Assembly (NCBI GenBank): GCA_003164955.1
Contig: PLRW01000307.1
Coordinates: 7,977-42,519, forward strand
Direction: 5' to 3'
DNA length: 34,543 nucleotides
Source of the DNA: Actinomycetota bacterium
GTDB taxonomy: Bacteria; Actinomycetota; Actinomycetes; Streptosporangiales; Streptosporangiaceae
The notes beneath the pieces are model-generated. The model worked only from the letters and a program-made list of their open reading frames with translations, made no database searches and was not told where the DNA came from. A program made the translations under genes and the position numbers. Shown here one piece after another: positions 8,383 to 13,565 of this stretch. The stretch's first letter is position 1, and each line of letters begins with the position of its first letter.

Positions 8383-9864
8383 ATGGCTGAGACCGATACC
8401 GCCCAGGTCAGCACCGTACCTGCGGCCGCTGCGCACGGCGCGGACGCGACGTCCGCGGTCTCCGTCGGCTACCACGCCATGCTGGACGTGATCGCGGGAT
8501 CCGAACCCGCCGTGGCCCGCGCCATAGCCGACGAGCTGGCGAACCAGCGCCGCCAGCTCAAGCTCATTGCCTCGGAGAACTACGCCTCGCCCGCCGTCCT
8601 GATGGCCATGGGCACGTGGCTGTCGGACAAGTACGCCGAGGGGACGGTCGGCCACCGTTTCTACGCCGGCTGCGAGGTCGTGGACCAGGTCGAGGCGCTG
8701 GCCGCCCGGCACGCCACCGAACTGTTCGGCGCGGACCACGCCTACGTCCAGCCGCACTCCGGTATCGACGCCAACCTCGTCGCCTACTGGGCCATCCTGG
8801 CCCGCCGGGTCGAGCGCCCCTTCCTGGACTCCCGCGGCGCCAAGAACGTCGACGCCCTGGACCCGGCCGCGTGGGAGCAACTGCGCCGCGACTTCGGCGT
8901 GCAGCGGATGATGGGCATGTCACTGGACGCCGGCGGCCATCTGACCCACGGGTTCCGCGCCAACATCTCCGGCAAGATGTTCGACCAGGCGAGCTACGGC
9001 ACCGACCCGGACACCGGGCTGCTCGATTACGACGCGATCGCCGCCCAGGCCCGTGCGTTCAAGCCGCTGATCCTGGTCGCCGGGTACTCGGCCTACCCGC
9101 GCAACCCGAACTTCCGGCTGCTCCGCGAGATCGCCGACGAGGTGGGCGCGACCTTCATGGTCGACATGGCGCACTTCGCCGGGCTGGTGGCCGGGGGCGT
9201 GCTGACCGGGGACCTCAACCCGGTGCCGCACGCCGAGATCGTCACCAGCACGACGCACAAGTCGCTGCGCGGCCCGCGCGGTGGCCTGGTGCTGTGCACG
9301 CCGGACTACGCGCCCTACGTCGACCGGGGCTGCCCGCTGGTCCTCGGCGGCCCGCTCCCGCACGTGATCGCGGCCAAGGCCGTGGCCCTGGCCGAGGCGC
9401 GCCAGCCCACCTTCGCCGGCTACGCCGCGCGCATCGTGGCCAACGCCCGCGCCCTGGCCGATGGCCTGCTCCGGCGGGGCACACACCTGGTCACCGGCGG
9501 AACCGACAACCACCTGGTGCTGGCCGACGTGACCGCCAGCTTCGGGCTGACCGGCCGCCAGGCCGAGGCGGCGTTGCTGGAGGCGGGCGTCGTCACCAAC
9601 CGCAATTCGGTTCCGCGCGACCCGAACGGGGCCTGGTACACCTCCGGCATCCGGCTTGGCACGCCCGCCCTGACCACGCTCGGCCTGGGGACCAGTGAAC
9701 TGGACGAAGTCGCGGACATCGTGACCACCGCGCTGAAGGTGACCACCCCGCAGGCCGGCTCCAAGGCCAAGCACATGATCGACCCGGGCGTGGCCGCCGA
9801 CTGCCGCGCCCGCTGCGCCGACCTCCTGGCCCGCTACCCGCTGTATCCCCAGATCCAGCTCTAG
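8383..9864 (+). CDS. glyA: Serine hydroxymethyltransferase (long actinobacterial type)
   Basis: The product has 493 residues. It is a PLP enzyme that interconverts serine and glycine while loading the methylene group onto tetrahydrofolate. Clear motifs are [63 protein letters not shown] and the PLP-lysine segment [13 protein letters not shown] with K293. It is longer than the usual 415-430 residues: there is an N-terminal extension of about 30 residues and an insert near residues 145-200 between the two halves of the PLP domain. This fits a second SHMT form seen in actinobacteria. The ATG has a strong GGGGAGAAG ribosome site inside the expression platform of the ZTP riboswitch, which links the gene to one-carbon stress. 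Confidence 0.95.
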   Translation: MAETDTAQVSTVPAAAAHGADATSAVSVGYHAMLDVIAGSEPAVARAIADELANQRRQLKLIASENYASPAVLMAMGTWLSDKYAEGTVGHRFYAGCEVVDQVEALAARHATELFGADHAYVQPHSGIDANLVAYWAILARRVERPFLDSRGAKNVDALDPAAWEQLRRDFGVQRMMGMSLDAGGHLTHGFRANISGKMFDQASYGTDPDTGLLDYDAIAAQARAFKPLILVAGYSAYPRNPNFRLLREIADEVGATFMVDMAHFAGLVAGGVLTGDLNPVPHAEIVTSTTHKSLRGPRGGLVLCTPDYAPYVDRGCPLVLGGPLPHVIAAKAVALAEARQPTFAGYAARIVANARALADGLLRRGTHLVTGGTDNHLVLADVTASFGLTGRQAEAALLEAGVVTNRNSVPRDPNGAWYTSGIRLGTPALTTLGLGTSELDEVADIVTTALKVTTPQAGSKAKHMIDPGVAADCRARCADLLARYPLYPQIQL

Positions 9865-9870
9865 CCCCGC

Positions 9871-9914
9871 GCCGCGGCCGAGAACCCCGGTACGACTGAG
9901 AATTCCGCCGCGGC
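9871..9914 (+). terminator. Possible terminator hairpin after glyA
   Basis: GCCGCGGC occurs at 9871-9878 and again at 9907-9914. The octamer is self-complementary, so the two copies can pair around a 28-base loop just after the glyA stop codon. There is no T-tract, so the support is moderate at best. Confidence 0.3.
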
Positions 9915-10468
9915 TCAGAACTTCGGCCCGACAAACTCGTCCAGCCGCGCCACCGCCTCCCGCCGAGCGACCGAGATGGTGTTGCGGCGCGAGAACCGCC
10001 AGCCGACGCCGAGCTCATCAAGCGCCTGCCCGCACAGCCCGAGGATGTCCCGAGATTCGTTGGTGAACATGTACCGCGGGTACTCGTACCATCGGTCACC
10101 CCCCGGTAGCGGCCGGCGGACCCGGGAGGTGAACCGGCAGCCGTCGGAGTGAAACAGGCCCCGGGCGAAGTCACTCGCCCGTTCGGCGACCATCTGCCGC
10201 TGCCACCGCGCCAGCTCGATCGTCCGTTTGTGTTTCTCACCGGGGCCATGTTGCGGGAACAGGCATGGGCCAGTGCCGTGAATAGGAAATTACCTCCGTG
10301 CATCCCTGGCGTTGCCGCGTGGATACCTTATTTTCAGGCCTTATCGCGCTGATCGCACCAGTCCCGCAAAGTGGCGCGGGAAACGCCGGTGGACTTGCTT
10401 GTCGCGCGCAGGCTTAAACCTTGCTCGATCAGCCCTAACGCGCGCTTGCGGACATCGCTGTCGTGCAT
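9915..10468 (-). pseudogene. Decayed HTH/LAGLIDADG-like protein gene, two fragments
   Basis: Two pieces of one recognisable family remain. The 5' piece, 10468-10334, encodes 44 residues beginning MHDSDVRKRALGLIEQ and containing a helix-turn-helix (GLSLRATSKSTGVSRATLRDW) before a stop. The 3' piece, 10289-9915, is open from a stop at 10292-10290 in another frame. It carries PCLFPQHGPGEKHKR, FARGLFHSDGCRF, WYEYPRYMFTNES and the end SVARREAVARLDEFVGPKF. I recall full-length relatives of about 230-250 residues in actinobacteria with this order and LAGLIDADG homing-endonuclease-like (GLYLGDG, RGLxHSDG) motifs. The middle, including the first LAGLIDADG-like half, is missing, and the two pieces are out of frame. 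The 3' piece alone could still start at ATG 10193 (92 residues). It begins 85 bases beyond a tRNA on the same strand. Family assignment is from memory of the pattern. Confidence 0.7.
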
Positions 10469-10552
10469 ATCCGAAGCATCTCATTCGGTACCGGCAAAAC
10501 GGCGGCCTTACGTTGCGGATAGGCGGATAGACGGTGACGGGAAACCAGTCTG

Positions 10553-10626
10553 TGCCCCGGGTGGGACTCGAACCCACACTGCACGGATTTTGAATCCGTC
10601 AACTCTGCCGATTGGTTTACCGGGGC
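10553..10626 (-). tRNA. tRNA, anticodon CAA (Leu) in a class I body
   Basis: The cloverleaf reads cleanly on the minus strand: a seven-pair acceptor GCCCCGG/CCGGGGC, a D arm with AAC/GTT and loop GG, anticodon stem ACGGA/TCCGT with loop TTCAAAA (anticodon CAA), a five-base variable region GCAGT, T arm GTGGG/CCCAC with loop TTCGAGT, and discriminator A. CCA is not encoded. CAA reads UUG, so the formal identity is leucine. Bacterial leucine tRNAs normally have a long variable arm, which this one lacks. The gene itself is certain; charging with leucine is not. Confidence 0.9.
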
Positions 10627-10657
10627 CGCGGGCCGTTCTGGGGACCGACCGGGTCAT

Positions 10658-10686
10658 AATCTACCCGCAACCTGTACGCTCGTCAG
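10658..10686 (-). promoter_or_regulatory. Candidate promoter of the tRNA gene
   Basis: On the minus strand CTGACG (10686-10681) and TAGATT (10663-10658) are separated by 17 bases, which fits -35/-10 spacing. Transcription would begin near 10651, about 25 bases before the tRNA. The -35 abuts the first codon of the divergent pdtaR gene. Confidence 0.45.
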
Positions 10687-10688
10687 CG
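10675..10688 (+). promoter_or_regulatory. Candidate leaderless promoter of pdtaR
   Basis: TACGCT fits the actinobacterial -10 pattern TANNNT and is followed by seven bases and then the GTG start codon. No Shine-Dalgarno sequence precedes the GTG, so the mRNA probably starts at or next to its first codon. Confidence 0.5.
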
Positions 10689-11299
10689 TGAGCCACAAGC
10701 AGCTACGAGTCGTTATCGCCGAGGATGAGGCGCTGATCCGCCTGGACCTCAAGGAAATGCTGGAAGAAGAGGGCTATGCCGTCGTGGCCGAGGTCGGGGA
10801 CGGTGAGGCAGCGGTCGAGCGGGTAACCTCCCTCCGGCCCGAGCTCGCGATCCTGGACGTCAAGATGCCGGTGCTTGACGGCATCTCGGCCGCGGAACGG
10901 ATCGCGGCCGAGCGACTGGCCCCGGTCGTCATCCTGACCGCCTTCTCCCAGCGTGAACTCGTCGAGCGGGCCCGTGACGCGGGCGCCATGGCGTACCTGG
11001 TCAAGCCCTTCACCAAGGCGGACCTCGTACCGGCCATCGAGATGGCGGTCAGCCGCTTCCAGGAGATCACGTCGCTCGAGTCCGAGGTGGGCAACCTGCG
11101 CGAGCGGCTCGAGGTGCGCAAGGTCCTCGACCGCGCCAAGGGCCTGCTCCAGGCCGAGCACGGGATGACCGAGCCTGAGGCGTTCCGGTGGATTCAGAAG
11201 ACATCGATGGACCGCCGGCTCACGATGCGTAAGGTCGCCGAGGCGGTGATCGAGGGCTCCATGTCGGCCTCGCAGCCGACGGAATCGCCCTCCACCTGA
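10688..11299 (+). CDS. pdtaR: ANTAR-domain response regulator, PdtaR type
   Basis: The protein has 203 residues. It begins with a receiver domain: acidic pocket E12-D13, phosphoacceptor D57 in LAILDVKMPVLDG, the conserved threonine in VILTAFS, and lysine in YLVKPF. A short helical linker (about 125-140, LESEVGNLRERLEVRKVLDRAKG) leads into the ANTAR RNA-binding domain ending at about 190 (LLQAEHGMTEPEAFRWIQKTSMDRRLTMRKVAEAVI). ANTAR regulators bind paired stem-loops in nascent mRNA and prevent termination. In mycobacteria the partner is the kinase PdtaS, encoded elsewhere; no kinase gene is in this window. The GTG start has no ribosome site and looks leaderless. The conserved placement near pyk and polA supports orthology. 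Confidence 0.93.
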   Translation: MSHKQLRVVIAEDEALIRLDLKEMLEEEGYAVVAEVGDGEAAVERVTSLRPELAILDVKMPVLDGISAAERIAAERLAPVVILTAFSQRELVERARDAGAMAYLVKPFTKADLVPAIEMAVSRFQEITSLESEVGNLRERLEVRKVLDRAKGLLQAEHGMTEPEAFRWIQKTSMDRRLTMRKVAEAVIEGSMSASQPTESPST

Positions 11300-12057
11300 C
11301 CAGGCTCCCAGTCGACCGGGGACAGTCGACCGGGCCATAAGGGAGCCCGGGGTGCCTTTGGTGCCGTATCCGCCTTCCCCGGTCGGACACGTTCTCTACT
11401 GAGCTCCCCGGGCTCGCTCGCACAACGTTAGCGAGCTTTCGGCATACAGCGCAAAGGCGGGCCACCTCGCCGAGGGTGGCGGGCCGCCGTCCCGTCGCCC
11501 ACCGTTCACCACTGCGCGCTCGCGGCAACCCACCGGCTGCGCTGCGCCGACCACGCGCCGGCTTTGGGTGACCCGGGCCGGGATCCGCCGCGCGCCGGCC
11601 CGCGCTTCCGGTCACGCAACGTGACGAACGGGGTGCGGGAGAGCGGGGGCCGGATGTGCCCTCGAGGGGCCGGCCCCTGGACCGGCGTCGCGCGAAGCCA
11701 GGCCGCCCGCGGTTGCGTGGCGGACCGTGGCCAACTGATCACGTAGTGCCCGATGCCCGCTTCCCCGGGTCGCCGCACCGAAGATAACAATCTCGTTGCC
11801 GTCTTGGGGCCGCCTCTGCGTGCGGCCGGGGGTCCCGCGCCCGGTCTGTGCGAGCGCCAAACTCCCCCGGGCCCGCGCGAGCGCCGCTCGTCCCGCCCCT
11901 GGCCTGCGCGAGCGCCGCATGTCCCGCTCCCGGGCCGCCCCGGTAACCCCGGCGGATGTCTCCGGCGGACCGCACGGCCCGGTATCAGGCCCATTACAAA
12001 GGGCGAGGTTACCGCGCCGTTTCGTATTTTCTTGTGGGAAAAGGCGTGACTTCTACG
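11300..12057. other. Gene-free interval with multiple inverted and direct repeats
   Basis: I see no credible gene here; open frames on either strand are arginine/proline/glycine-rich and lack ribosome sites. The first 150 bases hold overlapping stems described in the next entry and a hairpin GCCACC/GGTGGC (11461-11480). Bases 11611-11625 form a palindrome GTCACG-CAA-CGTGAC that looks like a protein-binding site. The nonamer GCGAGCGCC recurs at 11850, 11877 and 11908 within imperfect repeats of about 27-31 bases. In Streptomyces I recall branched-chain amino acid transport genes between pdtaR and polA, so this may be the scar of a lost or moved operon. Confidence 0.6.
11303..11436 (+). other. 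Chain of mutually exclusive stems downstream of pdtaR
   Basis: GGCTCCC (11303-11309) pairs with GGGAGCC (11341-11347). GAGCCCGGGG (11343-11352) overlaps that arm and pairs perfectly with CCCCGGGCTC (11406-11415). GCTCGCT (11412-11418) overlaps in turn and pairs with AGCGAGC (11430-11436), followed by TTTC. A 14-base tandem repeat, CAGTCGACCGGG plus two bases, fills the first loop (11309-11336). This could be a terminator for pdtaR, an attenuator or a structured RNA. Confidence 0.45.
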
Positions 12058-12073
12058 TTGTTAGCGTTCACAA
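12058..12073 (+). promoter_or_regulatory. Candidate LacI/GalR-family operator before the aldose epimerase
   Basis: TTGTTAGCGTTCACAA is a 16-base imperfect palindrome with a central CG. It agrees with its own reverse complement at 12 of 16 positions and resembles the TTGT-A-CG-T-ACAA operators of sugar-responsive LacI-family repressors. It overlaps the likely -35 of the epimerase promoter. No LacI-type regulator gene is in the window. Confidence 0.5.
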
Positions 12074-12105
12074 TGCCTCTTGAAACCGGCATAAAGCCGT
12101 ATCTT
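12067..12105 (+). promoter_or_regulatory. Candidate promoter of the secreted aldose epimerase gene
   Basis: TTCACA (12067-12072), 17 bases, then CATAAA (12090-12095) is a reasonable -35/-10 pair. TATCTT (12100-12105) is an alternative -10 of the TANNNT type. Either gives a short leader carrying the AGGGAG ribosome site at 12121-12126. Confidence 0.4.
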
Positions 12106-12132
12106 CAAGGAACCCAACGAAGGGAGCCTTCA

Positions 12133-13494
12133 TTGTCTGACGAAACGAGACACCGGAGATTCGGGCGGCGAGCCCGGGTCAGCGCGGTGTCGGCCGTCAC
12201 CGTTGTCGCGGCGGCCGCGGGAGCATTCGGCGTGACGGCCGCCTCGGCGGCCCCGGCCAAGCCCGCGGGGGGAAGCGGCACACCCAGCGTCAGCAGCGAG
12301 CCGTTCGGCAGCACCTACGACAGCTACGCTCAAAAAGTCCTCCCGGTCTACCGCTACACGCTCAGCAGCGGCACCGGCGTGACCGCCCAGATCCTCAGTT
12401 ACGGCGGCATTGTCCAGTCGATCGACGTGCCCGGCAGTAACGGCCAGGAGGCCGACGTCGTTCTCGGCTTCAAGACGCTGCAGGACTACGTCACCTACGA
12501 CAGCCCGCCGGTCACCGCGAACGGCGGCCCGTACTTCGGCGAGTCGATCGGCCGCTACGGCAACCGGATCGCCAACGGCACGTTCTCGCTGGTCCAGCCG
12601 ACCGGCAAGGTGACCTACACGCTGCCGATCAACAACAACGGCAACACCCTGCACGGCGGCCTGGTCGGCTTCGGCAGCCACGTCTGGGCGGCCCAGGAAG
12701 TGCACGGCAATGGCTCCGCCGGGGTGCAGCTCACGCTGGTCAGCCCGAACGGCGACCAGAGCGCCCCCGCTGGTTCCCCCGGCTGCCCCAACGGCTGCAC
12801 GGGCTTCCCGGCCACCCTCAAAGACGTGGTGACCTACACGATCAACAGCGCCGGCCAGCTCGGCATCCACTACGCCGCCACCGACGAGTCGACGAACCTG
12901 AACACGGTCATCAACCTGACCAACCACAGCTACTTCAACCTGGCCGGTGAGAACTCTCCCGCGGGCTCGGCCTACAGCCAGAAGATCCAGATCAACGCCG
13001 ACCAGTACACGCCGACGAACCTGACCCAGATCCCGCTGGGCTACAACGTCAGCGTCAAGGGCACGCCGTTCGACTTCACCTCGCCGCAGGCCCTCGGCTC
13101 CCGGATCGACGACGTCAGCGCGCCCGACAACGCGCCGGCCGCCTACAACCAGCTCCTGCTGGCCCAGGGGTACGACCACAACTGGGTGCTGAACCAGCAG
13201 ACGCCCGCGACCACCGGCCCGGACGGCCTCAACCTGGCCGCGCACGCCTGGGACCTGGCGAGCGGCCGTGAGCTGAGCGTCTGGACCGACCAGCCCGGCG
13301 TTCAGTTCTACAGCGGCAACTTCCTCACCGGCACCCTGGTGGGGATCAGCGGCAATACCTACCGGCAGGGCGCGGGCTACACGTTCGAGACCCAGCACTT
13401 CCCGAACTCGCCCAACCAGCCGAACTTCCCGTCGACCGAAATCAAGGCGGGACAGACCATCAACTCGACGACGATCTTCGCGTTCTCTTCCTGA
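12133..13494 (+). CDS. Secreted aldose 1-epimerase (galactose mutarotase family)
   Basis: The enzyme family interconverts alpha and beta anomers of aldoses. I place the start at TTG 12133, six bases after AGGGAG; this gives 453 residues with an immediate signal peptide (basic RHRRFGRRARV, a hydrophobic stretch of about 22 residues, cleavage after ASA). Starting further upstream would bury the signal. Mutarotase landmarks follow: SYGGIVQSIDVPG, GRYGNRIANGTF, NNNGNTLHGG, the catalytic-histidine segment NLTNHSYFNLAGE, DHNWVLN, and near the end PGVQFYSGNFLTGT, with the catalytic glutamate probably in TFETQHFPNSPN. Export suggests action on sugars released outside the cell. It is monocistronic: an operator-like promoter precedes it and a strong terminator follows. 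Confidence 0.93.
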   Translation: MSDETRHRRFGRRARVSAVSAVTVVAAAAGAFGVTAASAAPAKPAGGSGTPSVSSEPFGSTYDSYAQKVLPVYRYTLSSGTGVTAQILSYGGIVQSIDVPGSNGQEADVVLGFKTLQDYVTYDSPPVTANGGPYFGESIGRYGNRIANGTFSLVQPTGKVTYTLPINNNGNTLHGGLVGFGSHVWAAQEVHGNGSAGVQLTLVSPNGDQSAPAGSPGCPNGCTGFPATLKDVVTYTINSAGQLGIHYAATDESTNLNTVINLTNHSYFNLAGENSPAGSAYSQKIQINADQYTPTNLTQIPLGYNVSVKGTPFDFTSPQALGSRIDDVSAPDNAPAAYNQLLLAQGYDHNWVLNQQTPATTGPDGLNLAAHAWDLASGRELSVWTDQPGVQFYSGNFLTGTLVGISGNTYRQGAGYTFETQHFPNSPNQPNFPSTEIKAGQTINSTTIFAFSS

Positions 13495-13507
13495 CGCACT
13501 GATTTCG

Positions 13508-13547
13508 TGCGGCCCGGCGGCAGGTGCCGCCGGGCCGCATCACTTTG
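13508..13547 (+). terminator. Terminator hairpin after the aldose epimerase
   Basis: A perfect 13-bp stem GCGGCCCGGCGGC (13509-13521) with GCCGCCGGGCCGC (13526-13538), extended by T-A, encloses the loop AGGT. The following bases (TCACTTTG) are only weakly T-rich, as is common in actinobacteria. Confidence 0.8.
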
Positions 13548-13551
13548 ACCA

Positions 13552-13565
13552 TAAGATTTGAGCCG
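13552..13565 (+). promoter_or_regulatory. Candidate leaderless promoter of polA
   Basis: TAAGAT is a good TANNNT -10. Exactly seven bases separate it from the GTG start of polA, and no ribosome site is present, so the transcript probably begins at the start codon. Confidence 0.55.

Noticed and set aside
6604..8880. Long minus-strand open frame (about 750 codons) opposite pyk and glyA
   Set aside because: It is the antisense shadow of two strongly conserved genes; composition is His/Arg/Gly-rich with no motif. High GC routinely creates such frames.
10553..10626. tRNA-Gln
   Set aside because: The stem sequence resembles a glutamine tRNA at first sight, but the seven-base anticodon loop is TTCAAAA, so the anticodon is CAA, not CTG or TTG.
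11850..11916. CRISPR-like repeats (GCGAGCGCC at 11850, 11877 and 11908)
   Set aside because: Only a nonamer core is shared, spacing is irregular, the spacers are GC-rich variants of each other, and there are no cas genes.
11506..11994. Minus-strand open frames in the pdtaR-epimerase gap
   Set aside because: Arg/Pro/Gly-rich, overlapping each other in several frames, without ribosome sites or family motifs.
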